64,000 nucleotides of DNA from positions 1 to 64,000 of the forward strand of contig CACXXT010000011.1 of the NCBI GenBank assembly GCA_902771725.1, given 5' to 3'. The DNA comes from an uncultured Bacteroidales bacterium. GTDB taxonomy: Bacteria > Bacteroidota > Bacteroidia > Bacteroidales > Bacteroidaceae. The notes beneath the pieces were generated by a model. It was not told where the DNA came from. It saw only the letters and a list, made by a program, of their open reading frames with translations, and did no database searches. Position 1 is the stretch's first letter, and the number at the start of each line of letters is the position of its first letter. Of this stretch, positions 1 to 7,339 are shown one piece after another. The position numbers and the translations under genes were made by a program.

Positions 1-1302
1 CACGCGCGTGGATGCATTCTTGTGCACGGAGGGGTACGCCTTGGCGATGATGTCCAGGATCGCATCGGTGCTCAGGTCAGGAGTGAACTCATCCTCGCGT
101 GGCAGACGGAAGCAGGACTCCACCATGGTCGTCAGATCCAGGCTGTTCTGGTACTTGCAGTTGGCCTTCTGCAGCACCAGCGTCTCCTCGTCGGTGAACC
201 AGAAGCGCTCGCCCTTCTGCAGCTCAGCACACAGCTGGGCGTAGAACTGCTCGTACTCGATGGGTGTCACGTTGTCGATGACCTTGCCACTCTCCACCTC
301 GATGCAGAGGTAGCGGCGGCTGCCGGTGGGATCGTTCAGGGGGTGACGGTTGTTGGTGGTGGCAGCAAAGCTCGCATAGCGGCTGCGGTCGCTCTGGTTG
401 GAACCCCAGATGCGGCGTCCGTTCACGCGCACCTTGGACACCATCTGCTTCAACTCAGCCTGCTGGCTGGGTCGCACCTGATCCAGCTCGTCGAGGTTCA
501 CCAGCAGGTTGTTCGTCAGCGCCATCTCCTTGTCGAACTTGTTGCCCAGGTTCACATGATCAAGGTAGTACTCGCGCAGGTGCTCGGGCAGCAGCCGACG
601 CAGGAAGGTACTCTTGCCGCAGCCCTGGGCACCGATCAGCGTCAGCACCAGCTCATTGGCGTGCAGCTGGTCCTGCTGGAGCCAGTGCGCCACCATGGAC
701 AGCAGCCACACATGAGCCCAAGCCACCTGCTGGGCTGTGATGCCGGGGATGCGCAGCAGCAGCTGCATCACGCGGTCGCGGCCATCCCACTCGGGCAGAC
801 TATGGAGGTAGCCGGCGATGGGATCCCAGGCAGGAGTGCTGCTGCTGTAGATGCTGTCCTGCATCTGAGCCTTCAGACCACGCTCCTTGGGCATCGCACG
901 CCGAGCTGCCACAACGATGGAGTTGAACTCCATCTTGTCGAGGTAATGCCAGGGACCCCAGGCACCGCCCTTACGCGCGCGGACCTCTATTTTATCTGCC
1001 AGGACGTTGTAGCGGAACTCACGGTGTTCTCGCAGGAAGATTTCCGCAGGCAGCAGGTCGTCCTGCTCCTCTGCCTGCGTCTCAGCGTGCAGACCATCGG
1101 TCTGGTTGTCGTTCAGCTGGCCCTCAGCCTGCTGGTCACTCTGCAGGATTGCCTCCTGCTGGTCACTCAGCTGACTTGCAGCCTGTTCATTGCTCTGCAG
1201 ACTCTGGGTCTGCTCATTCTCGTGCAGGCGAGCTTCCTGCTCTGCCTGCTGATCGGGACACCTGGTGCCGCCGATCATGGTTTCAATCGTTTCTTCTTTC
1301 AT
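1..1302 (-). CDS. VapE-family primase/helicase-like P-loop ATPase, C-terminus cut by window edge
   Basis: Reading the minus strand from the ATG at 1302-1300 gives about 434 codons with no stop before the window edge, so the 3' end lies outside. Residues ~15-75 are a Gln/Glu/Asp-rich stretch made of imperfect short repeats (NEQ, SDQQ, SDQQ, NDNQ). The folded part carries a Walker A motif GAQGCGKST near residue 223, followed by a region ending NNLLVNLDELDQ that fits a Walker B/sensor region, then SNQSDRSRYASFAATTNN, typical of the virulence-associated protein E (VapE/DUF3874-like) ATPases of Bacteroidales mobile elements and satellites. Such proteins are thought to be replication helicases of integrated elements, often with a primase. 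It is divergent from the HU-like gene at 1721. Family call is by recognition; the exact role is inference. Confidence 0.8.
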   Translation of the reverse strand, partial: MKEETIETMIGGTRCPDQQAEQEARLHENEQTQSLQSNEQAASQLSDQQEAILQSDQQAEGQLNDNQTDGLHAETQAEEQDDLLPAEIFLREHREFRYNVLADKIEVRARKGGAWGPWHYLDKMEFNSIVVAARRAMPKERGLKAQMQDSIYSSSTPAWDPIAGYLHSLPEWDGRDRVMQLLLRIPGITAQQVAWAHVWLLSMVAHWLQQDQLHANELVLTLIGAQGCGKSTFLRRLLPEHLREYYLDHVNLGNKFDKEMALTNNLLVNLDELDQVRPSQQAELKQMVSKVRVNGRRIWGSNQSDRSRYASFAATTNNRHPLNDPTGSRRYLCIEVESGKVIDNVTPIEYEQFYAQLCAELQKGERFWFTDEETLVLQKANCKYQNSLDLTTMVESCFRLPREDEFTPDLSTDAILDIIAKAYPSVHKNASTRV

Positions 1303-1373
1303 GATAAAAAAGTTTTGATGGTTAATAATTGGGTTGGCTATGGCCTGGCACCCGCTGGTGCCGAAACCGGGTG

Positions 1374-1404
1374 CAAAGATACAAAATTTTTTGCCCCTTG
1401 TCAA
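1374..1404 (-). promoter_or_regulatory. Bacteroidetes-type promoter and hairpin leader of the vapE-like gene
   Basis: On the minus strand TATCTTTG (1381-1374) lies 20 bases downstream of TTGAC (TTG at 1404-1402), the expected -7/-33 arrangement of Bacteroidetes. The ~70-base leader between it and the ATG contains GGCACCAGCGGGTGCC, which can fold as a small hairpin. The function of the hairpin is unknown. Confidence 0.65.
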
Positions 1405-1655
1405 GTTTTTCCGAAACTTTATCTTTCATTGTTTCAAGCACTTACGCCGCCTTATGCATCGCCATTTTCTTCAAGATTTATAAGTCTTAAGTTCAGGATC
1501 CATAACCTCCCGTCCATTGATCTATAACTCCTCAGGTAAGGATGTTATCTTTGCGCCTCAGTGGGATTTCTTAAAACCGCGACGCGATTTCTCGGAATTT
1601 CATCGGAATTTTAAAACATCCCATCGTGCTCTTAACATAATTTAATCAGCTTAAT

Positions 1656-1686
1656 TTGGACATCTCAACCATCCTCACTATATTTG
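1656..1686 (+). promoter_or_regulatory. Promoter of the HU-like gene
   Basis: TTG at 1656-1658 and TATATTTG at 1679-1686 are separated by 20 bases, matching the Bacteroidetes -33/-7 consensus, about 35 bases ahead of the ATG at 1721. A second -7-like box, TATCTTTG at 1546-1553, lies further upstream without an obvious -33 partner. Confidence 0.6.
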
Positions 1687-1720
1687 CACCGTCAAACCAA
1701 CTTATACATCCCAATCATCC

Positions 1721-2428
1721 ATGCTACAGTACTATAAACAGACCATCAGAGACCTGCGCAACCCGGAATCCGAGAAAGTGCGCGAGGTGTACAAAGTGCT
1801 GCTCAATCGCGGCGACTCCGCAGAGGACTTCATCGACCACGTAGCCCGCCACTCTCGATTGGGCACGGCAGTCATTCAGGCAGCCATGACGGAAGTGACT
1901 GAGTGTCTGGCAGAAAGGCTGGCGGAGGTCGGTAGCGTTGCCTTGCCGGGAATAGGCACCATCAGCGTCGCCATCCGCCCCAGGGAAGGACGCGACAAGG
2001 GGCTGATGGACCAGACGAAGGAGGGGTTTGCCGTCAAGCAGGAGAAGCGGGAGCTGAACGCACGCAGCATAGAGCTCCACCACCTGAACTTCCGTCCTGC
2101 CAAGGCGCTGTTCGACGACGTCTACCATCGACTCAGCGCCGAAGGCAAGCTGGAGATGATCGGCGGCAAGGAAGGCGTACCCCTCTACCAGCCACGTCAG
2201 AAAAGCCGTCGCGACCGTTTTGCCGCTGCCCGCGAGTACATTCAGGAACACGGTTTCATGCGTGTGGCAGACTATTCCGAACTGACCAACCTCTCCAGAA
2301 GCAAAGCCCAGCGCGAGCTGCGACTGGCCTCCGAGCTCACCCACTCCGGCATCATCGCCTCCGGCAAAGGCAGCCATCGCATCTATATCCTCGCCCCCAA
2401 GCCAACACCCACCGACGAGCAAGGTTAG
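1721..2428 (+). CDS. HU-family DNA-binding protein with C-terminal extension
   Basis: The 235-residue product starts with the Bacteroidales HU-like fold: an N-terminal region (MLQYYKQTIRDLRN), helices around residues 20-70, and VALPGIGTISVAIRP, where ordinary HU has its beta-arm. The C-terminal ~60 residues (YIQEHGFMRVADYSELT, then LSRSKAQRELRLAS) look like a winged-helix unit, making it longer than canonical HU (~90 aa). Such extended HU-like proteins commonly lie next to VapE-type genes in Bacteroidales elements, as here. The stop codon TAG is supplied by the first unit of the dispersed 9-bp repeat that begins at 2421, so the last residues are encoded by repeat DNA. It probably bends DNA or regulates the neighbouring element genes; that is inference. 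Confidence 0.8.
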   Translation: MLQYYKQTIRDLRNPESEKVREVYKVLLNRGDSAEDFIDHVARHSRLGTAVIQAAMTEVTECLAERLAEVGSVALPGIGTISVAIRPREGRDKGLMDQTKEGFAVKQEKRELNARSIELHHLNFRPAKALFDDVYHRLSAEGKLEMIGGKEGVPLYQPRQKSRRDRFAAAREYIQEHGFMRVADYSELTNLSRSKAQRELRLASELTHSGIIASGKGSHRIYILAPKPTPTDEQG

Positions 2429-2478
2429 CAAGGTTAGCATAGTTAGCATAGTTTTTGAAATTCTGATTTGCGTGCAAA
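2421..2478 (+). repeat. Dispersed 9-bp-core repeat, copy 1
   Basis: Three units (GGTTAGCAA, GGTTAGCAT, AGTTAGCAT) are followed by the constant tail AGTTTTTGAAATTCTGATT and then TGCGTGCAA. The copy overlaps the end of the HU-like gene and provides its stop codon. Other copies lie at 3432, 13861, 16322 and 17453, all in the same orientation. Confidence 0.9.
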
Positions 2479-2584
2479 GGCGCTGACCAGTGTGCCCTGC
2501 CACCGCCGAAAGCCTTTTTCCCCTCTTTCCTCCCCTCCCCCCAACTTTTCTCCAAAAAAATTTGGGAGAAAAGTGATTTGTGCT

Positions 2585-2638
2585 TATCTTTGCAGCGTCC
2601 CACGCAGAAGAGAGGGGCCCTGCCCCTACTTTTTGCGC
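2585..2638 (+). promoter_or_regulatory. Promoter and GC-hairpin leader module, copy 1
   Basis: TATCTTTG at 2585-2592 is followed by GCAGCGTCCCACGCAG and then GAGGGGCCCTGCCCCT, a strong hairpin, and CTACTTTTTGCGC. The same ~54 bases, with only a few mismatches, recur at 14069-14122 in front of an unrelated gene pair. As TATCTTTG is a -7 box, the hairpin would lie at the very 5' end of the mRNA. It could be a stabilising leader or an attenuator; nothing in the sequence decides between them. Confidence 0.7.
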
Positions 2639-2717
2639 TAGACAATCTAGAAAATCTAGAGGCTCTAGAGAATCTAGACGATCTAGAGAATCTAGAAGAT
2701 CTAGAAGATCTAGAAAG
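2637..2717 (+). repeat. Nine tandem 9-bp units (TCTAGANNN) in the 5' leader
   Basis: Nine consecutive 9-bp units, eight starting with TCTAGA and the first with a degenerate GCTAGA, fill the space between the leader hairpin and the start of the four-helix gene. Each unit contains the palindrome TCTAGA, so the RNA could form many alternative pairings. Being a multiple of three with no stops, the array stays open in all frames, which explains spurious ORFs here. Confidence 0.9.
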
Positions 2718-2737
2718 CCTCAAAAACCAAGAAAGCA

Positions 2738-3412
2738 ATGCAAAGCAATCAACAGCAGCCCGCTAATCAAATAGAATCCATTCTTCGTAAGCAAGCAAAC
2801 TGGAAGAACCTATGGTTCTACCAGAAAACAGTGGTGCTCTACCAGCTGACCTACACATTCACACGCCGCTTCCTCCCACAGTACGGCGATCGCACGGTGG
2901 ACCAGATGGTGCAGGCTGCCCGCTCTGGCAAGCAGAACATCGTAGAGGGGTCTGCAGACGGAGTGACCTCCACAAAGATGGAGCTTCAGTTGCTGAATAT
3001 TGCACGTTCCAGTATCCAGGAGTTGCTGGAGGACTATGAGGATTACCTGCCTGCTCACCGCCTGGTTCGCTGGACACCCGGGCATCCACGCTTCAATGCG
3101 ATGCTTACCTTCTGCCGCTCGCATAACCACATGAGCCACTACGAGAAGTTCTTCGAAAAGTGGACCGATGAAGAGATGGCCAACATCGCCATCACCCTCT
3201 GCCGGATGGTAGACAAGATGATGCTGGCCTACCAGAAGAAGAAGGAACACGAATTCATCACCGAAGGCGGCATCCATGAACGCATGACCGCGGCCCGGCT
3301 CGGGTATCGCACCAACCAGCGCGAGACAATAGAAAAGCTCACCCGCGAAATCGCGATTCTCCGCCAAGAGAACGAACAACTAAAGAAAGAAATTGCTGAA
3401 TTAAAGAAGTGA
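2738..3412 (+). CDS. Four-helix-bundle protein (S23-like) with suffix domain and coiled-coil tail
   Basis: The 224-residue protein resembles the four-helix-bundle family first seen in intervening sequences of 23S rRNA genes, here in the form with an extra C-terminal 'suffix' part common in Bacteroidales. Recognisable segments are LWFYQKTVVLYQLTYTFTRR, VQAARSGKQNIVEG near residue 60 and ELLEDYEDYL near residue 105. The last 35 residues (ETIEKLTREIAILRQENEQL onward) form an obvious coiled coil. The family is related in fold to the Avd accessory protein of diversity-generating retroelements, but no reverse transcriptase or template repeat is present here. Biochemical function is unknown. It has its own promoter/leader (2585) and a 9-bp array in its 5' leader. 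Confidence 0.8.
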   Translation: MQSNQQQPANQIESILRKQANWKNLWFYQKTVVLYQLTYTFTRRFLPQYGDRTVDQMVQAARSGKQNIVEGSADGVTSTKMELQLLNIARSSIQELLEDYEDYLPAHRLVRWTPGHPRFNAMLTFCRSHNHMSHYEKFFEKWTDEEMANIAITLCRMVDKMMLAYQKKKEHEFITEGGIHERMTAARLGYRTNQRETIEKLTREIAILRQENEQLKKEIAELKK

Positions 3413-3431
3413 ATCCTCAATCGCTGGAGCT

Positions 3432-3500
3432 AAAACGCCCTGCCAAATTAGCATAGTTAGCAAGGTTAGCATAGTTTTTGAAATTCTGATTTGCATGCAA
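3432..3500 (+). repeat. Dispersed 9-bp-core repeat, copy 2
   Basis: It begins with AACGCCCTGCCAAATTAGCA, has three 9-bp units and ends in the constant tail with the perfect palindrome TTGCATGCAA. It lies directly downstream of the four-helix gene. Confidence 0.9.
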
Positions 3501-3618
3501 TAGATGATCAACCCTATTCATTCCTCTATTTCTTCTCGCAGAAGGGTGATTTTGCTCTATTTTTGACCTCAGCCCATACTTTTTTCTTGCATTTTACTGC
3601 TGATTCAAAACTTTTGCC

Positions 3619-3735
3619 TATCTTTGTGCCCGAAAGGGCACGAAGCGGCTCCGATGCGAGCCGTGGGAAACCTCAGCGGAGGCGCCCGAATCAAATCTTA
3701 TCGGAAGTATTAAACGTTTGCCGTTTATTCTTATA
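3619..3735 (+). ncRNA. Candidate structured leader or small RNA upstream of the helicase gene
   Basis: A good -7 box TATCTTTG (3619-3626) is followed at once by GTGCCCGAAAGGGCAC, a perfect hairpin, then CGGCTCCGATGCGAGCCG, a second hairpin, and CCTCAGCGGAGG, a third. Three successive compact stems directly after a promoter, with no ORF, suggest a structured RNA. I could not match it to a named riboswitch or to SRP, RNase P or tmRNA. It could be a free small RNA or the start of the long leader of the helicase mRNA. Confidence 0.45.
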
Positions 3736-3863
3736 ACGTCTTGAAAACTTGCAGGTAGAAAAGACACATATAGAAAGAACAAAACGAGCGAACGTCCATG
3801 CGATAGCGTGGGCGTTTTGCTTCATTTCTATATGTAAGGTTTCCTGCAAGTACCTCAAGACGT
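3736..3863. repeat. 128-bp nested inverted repeat
   Basis: ACGTCTTGAAAACTTGCAGG at the left pairs with CCTGCAAG...CAAGACGT at the right; inside, ACATATAGAAA (3766-3776) pairs with TTTCTATATGT (3825-3835) and CAAAACG (3780-3786) with CGTTTTG (3813-3819). The loop holds a further imperfect stem (CGTCCATGCGATAGCGTGGGCG). It occupies the space just before the helicase start. It may be a structured RNA, an operator, or an invertible or recombination site. Confidence 0.7.
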
Positions 3864-3977
3864 GGATGAAGACAATTCGTCCGCGTTTTGCATTTCAAAA
3901 AAGGGTACTTGAAAGGTAATCTATTGTTATCTGAGTTCATGGCAACGAACTAAACTTAGTGAAAACACTTGCTTGCT

Positions 3978-6900
3978 ATGACTCAGCAGGACATTCCTGT
4001 ATCTTCCCATATCTTCACCAATAGAGATGGGAACACTTTGATGAAAGAATTCGAGGGCATTCTGGAGAATAACCCTCAAGTGAAGAATCTTGATGCCGTG
4101 GTGGGATTCCTCCGTGCATCAGGCTATTTTACTTTACGCCCGTTCCTTAATAGTATAAATAAGGTGCGTATCCTGATAGGCATTGACGTGGATAAATACA
4201 TCGCCCGTGCCCATCAGAAAGGCGAACTATTTTTCGGCGCCGAAGAAGAGGTCAAGGAGGAATGCTTAAGGAAACTGAAGGAAGACATTGAGCAGTCTGA
4301 CTACACCAAGCAGGTGGAGGATGGCATGCTCCAGATGGTGCAGGACATGCTGGACGGCAAACTTGAATTGCGCGCCCATCCCTCGAAGAAGATTCATGCC
4401 AAGCTCTATATCCTCTATCCTGACAACTACAACCAGCACACCTTCGGTGCTGCCATCACAGGCAGTAGCAACCTCAGCGGCAACGGATTAGGCATAGGCG
4501 ATGAAAAGCAGTATGAGTTCAACGTCAAACTGACGCAATTCGAGGATGTGGCTTTCGCCAAGCATGAGTTTGAACTGCTGTGGGAAGAAGCCAAAGGAGT
4601 CCCCATCAATGCCGAGGACTATCAGGCGACGCTCGACAGGACCTACCTGAAGGGTGATGTCACGCCATACGAGCTCTACATCAAGATGCTGATGGAATAC
4701 TTCTCCGACCGCGTGTTGGAGGTTGATCAGGACGACCCCTTCGATATGCCTGATAAGTATGACAAGTTCGAGTATCAATCGGATGCTGTCATCGAAGGCT
4801 ATCAGAAGCTCATCCGCTACGACGGTTTCTTCCTTGCCGACGTGGTAGGTCTGGGCAAGACGGTCATCGCCACGATGATTGCCAAGAAGTTCCTCATAGA
4901 GAACGGACGCGACCACACGAAGATTCTGGTGGTCTATCCACCTGCCGTGGAGCAGAACTGGATATCAACCTTCAAGGATTTCGGCATCGACAAGTATGCC
5001 TGCTTTGTCAGCAACGGCAGTCTTGGCAAAGTGCTCGATGATGACAACTACAAGTATTGGAATGCCGATGAGTACGACCTCGTACTGGTGGATGAAGCTC
5101 ATAAATTCCGCAACCACACCACTGGAGCCTTCCAGCAGTTGCAGGAAATCTGCAAGATGCCCCGCGTGGAAACGGGCAACATTCCAGGCTACAAGAAAAA
5201 GGTGATGCTGATTTCTGCGACACCGATGAACAACACTCCCGCAGACCTTTACTATCAGATATCGATGTTTCAGGATCCGCGCCGCTGCACCATTGATGGC
5301 GTTCCCAACCTGACGGCGTTCTTCTCACCCCTCGTTGTGGAGTTCCGCAAGTTCCGCAAGCAGGAGAACTTCGATGTCAAGCAATTCAAGAAGCTGGCAG
5401 AGCGCGTGCGTGACCGCGTCATCAAGCCTCTGACGGTCAGACGTACCCGAACGGACATCGAGAGCATTCCGCGCTATAATAAAGATGTACATGGTTTCCC
5501 CAAGGTGGCCGAACCCATCAAGAAGGAATATGAGCTGAATCCCCACTTGGCTACGCTCTTCAAGGAGGCAATGGACATCCTGGACAAACGCCTGACCTAC
5601 GCTCGCTACCAAGCCATCGCCTATCTTAAGCCCGAAGCCTCCAACGGACTCTATGACAATGCCGAGCTCATCAGCCGCAGCTTGGCGGGTATCCGAAAGA
5701 ACGGACTGGTCAAGCGACTGGAGAGCAGCTTCTATGCGTTCAAGAAATCTGTCGAGAACTTCCGTCAGGCCAATGAGAACATGCTTCAGATGTGGGAGAA
5801 CGACCGCATCTTCATCGCGCCGGATATGGACATCAACCTGCTCTACGAGAAGGGCTATACCGACGATGAGATAGAGGAGAAACTAAACGAGAAGGCCGAG
5901 ACGAATCCCAAGAATGCCGTGTTCAAGCGTGATGACTTCCGTCCAGAATATATCGAGATGCTGCAACAAGACCAGAAGCTGCTTGATGACATGTGGCTGG
6001 AATGGGAATACATCGACGATGACGACGACTCGAAGTTTGCCCGGTTCGAAGACCTGCTGAAGCACGAGCTCTTCAGGAAAGAGCGCAATCCAGAGGGGAA
6101 GATTGTGGTGTTCTCTGAATCGGTAGATACGATCGAATACCTGGCTCGCCGCATCAATCGCAAAGATGCGCTGGTCATATCTTCCCACAACCGCAGTACG
6201 TTGTTCAAGACCATTCGCGAGAACTTCGATGCTAACTGGAAAGAGCAGAAGAACGACTACAATATCATCCTCACCTCCGACGTCTTGGCAGAGGGTGTCA
6301 ACCTTCATCGCTCCAATATCATTATCAATTACGACACCCCGTGGAACTCCACCCGTCTGATGCAGCGCATAGGACGTGTGAACCGTATCGGCTCGAAGTC
6401 AGACACCATCTATAACTATGTATTCTACCCCTCGGAACAGGGCAACAAGGAAATCAAACTCAACCAAATTGCGTTGAGCAAGATTCAGACCTTCCACACC
6501 ACCTTCGGCGAGGACAACCAGATTTACAGCACAGAGGAAATCATCGACCGCGACCTCGACAAGCTCTTCAAGGAAGGTATCAAACGTGAACAAGAAGACC
6601 GCAATCTGGAACTGCCATTCTACGAGGAACTGCGCACGCTGTACCTACAGAACCGCAAGGAATACAAGCGCATCGAACGGCTGTCGCTACGCAGCCGAAC
6701 GGGTCGCGAGCCTCGGGAGATCGATGGTGTGACCTTATCCAACGATACGCTGGTATTCCTCAAGACTAACTTCCGCAAACTCTTCTATATAGTCAGCGAT
6801 GAACAGGTTCGTGAGATCTCTGTGCTCGATGCGCTCAACTATTTCAAGGCCCAGCCCGAAGAGAAGCCTGTGGCAAGAATCGCCCAGCACCATGAACACG

Positions 6901-7316
6901 TGGAGCAGGCTGTGAAAGAGTTCTATCGTGTCAAGGAACAAGAACTGCACGAAGAAGAGCAGAACCAAAGCCAGCGCAGCAACCTGGGTGCTCAGGTGAC
7001 GACGGCCGTCAGCCTCATCAACAGCATGATGCCTCATATTGAGGATGGTGACACACGCCTGAAGCTGGTACAGCTGAAGGAACTTGCAGAACGAGGCACC
7101 ATCACCTATATCGCCAAGCGCCTCCAGCGTATTCAGAAAGACCTGCAGCGACACGGTGGCAGCAAGGCAAAGATGACCTTCGAAGATGCGTTGAAGCAAA
7201 TCCTCGAAATGGCCAATCATTACAATGCCTACTATCGCGACACGCAACATGCAGAGGAGGAATCCGATGCTGTCATCATCCTCTCCGAGAGCTTTCAAGG
7301 AATAAATTGTCAATAG
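3978..7316 (+). CDS. Phospholipase-D-like nuclease fused to SNF2-type helicase
   Basis: The N-terminal ~200 residues contain a phospholipase D-type half-site: HAKLYIL (H-x-K) near residue 139 followed by TGSSNLSGNGL, as in nuclease members of that superfamily. The rest is a superfamily 2 DEAD/SNF2-like helicase: Walker A VVGLGKT (~residue 291), DEAH in LVDEAHKFRN (~371), motif III LISATPMNN (~413), and motif VI MQRIGRVNRIGS (~796). The product is about 1112 residues. I use the ATG at 3978 rather than the TTG at 3969. The methyltransferase gene follows after 23 bases and is surely co-transcribed. Such PLD-helicases pair with adenine methyltransferases in restriction-like defence loci (compare the separate DrmC and SNF2 DrmD components of DISARM); the restriction role here is inference. 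Confidence 0.85.
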   Translation: MTQQDIPVSSHIFTNRDGNTLMKEFEGILENNPQVKNLDAVVGFLRASGYFTLRPFLNSINKVRILIGIDVDKYIARAHQKGELFFGAEEEVKEECLRKLKEDIEQSDYTKQVEDGMLQMVQDMLDGKLELRAHPSKKIHAKLYILYPDNYNQHTFGAAITGSSNLSGNGLGIGDEKQYEFNVKLTQFEDVAFAKHEFELLWEEAKGVPINAEDYQATLDRTYLKGDVTPYELYIKMLMEYFSDRVLEVDQDDPFDMPDKYDKFEYQSDAVIEGYQKLIRYDGFFLADVVGLGKTVIATMIAKKFLIENGRDHTKILVVYPPAVEQNWISTFKDFGIDKYACFVSNGSLGKVLDDDNYKYWNADEYDLVLVDEAHKFRNHTTGAFQQLQEICKMPRVETGNIPGYKKKVMLISATPMNNTPADLYYQISMFQDPRRCTIDGVPNLTAFFSPLVVEFRKFRKQENFDVKQFKKLAERVRDRVIKPLTVRRTRTDIESIPRYNKDVHGFPKVAEPIKKEYELNPHLATLFKEAMDILDKRLTYARYQAIAYLKPEASNGLYDNAELISRSLAGIRKNGLVKRLESSFYAFKKSVENFRQANENMLQMWENDRIFIAPDMDINLLYEKGYTDDEIEEKLNEKAETNPKNAVFKRDDFRPEYIEMLQQDQKLLDDMWLEWEYIDDDDDSKFARFEDLLKHELFRKERNPEGKIVVFSESVDTIEYLARRINRKDALVISSHNRSTLFKTIRENFDANWKEQKNDYNIILTSDVLAEGVNLHRSNIIINYDTPWNSTRLMQRIGRVNRIGSKSDTIYNYVFYPSEQGNKEIKLNQIALSKIQTFHTTFGEDNQIYSTEEIIDRDLDKLFKEGIKREQEDRNLELPFYEELRTLYLQNRKEYKRIERLSLRSRTGREPREIDGVTLSNDTLVFLKTNFRKLFYIVSDEQVREISVLDALNYFKAQPEEKPVARIAQHHEHVEQAVKEFYRVKEQELHEEEQNQSQRSNLGAQVTTAVSLINSMMPHIEDGDTRLKLVQLKELAERGTITYIAKRLQRIQKDLQRHGGSKAKMTFEDALKQILEMANHYNAYYRDTQHAEEESDAVIILSESFQGINCQ

Positions 7317-7339
7317 TAAATCTAAAATAGGAAATCATC

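Noticed and set aside
22..1527. A 501-codon plus-strand ORF at the left edge
   Set aside because: It is antisense to the VapE-like gene, whose protein has a clear P-loop; the plus-strand text is Leu/Val/His-rich shadow coding.
2578..2774. Small ORFs with Leu-Glu or Arg-Ser repeats
   Set aside because: They arise because the 9-bp TCTAGA array is open in every frame, and their ATGs lie at or before the transcription start.
2738..3412. Four-helix protein as Avd of a diversity-generating retroelement
   Set aside because: No reverse transcriptase, template repeat or variable repeat is present in the window.
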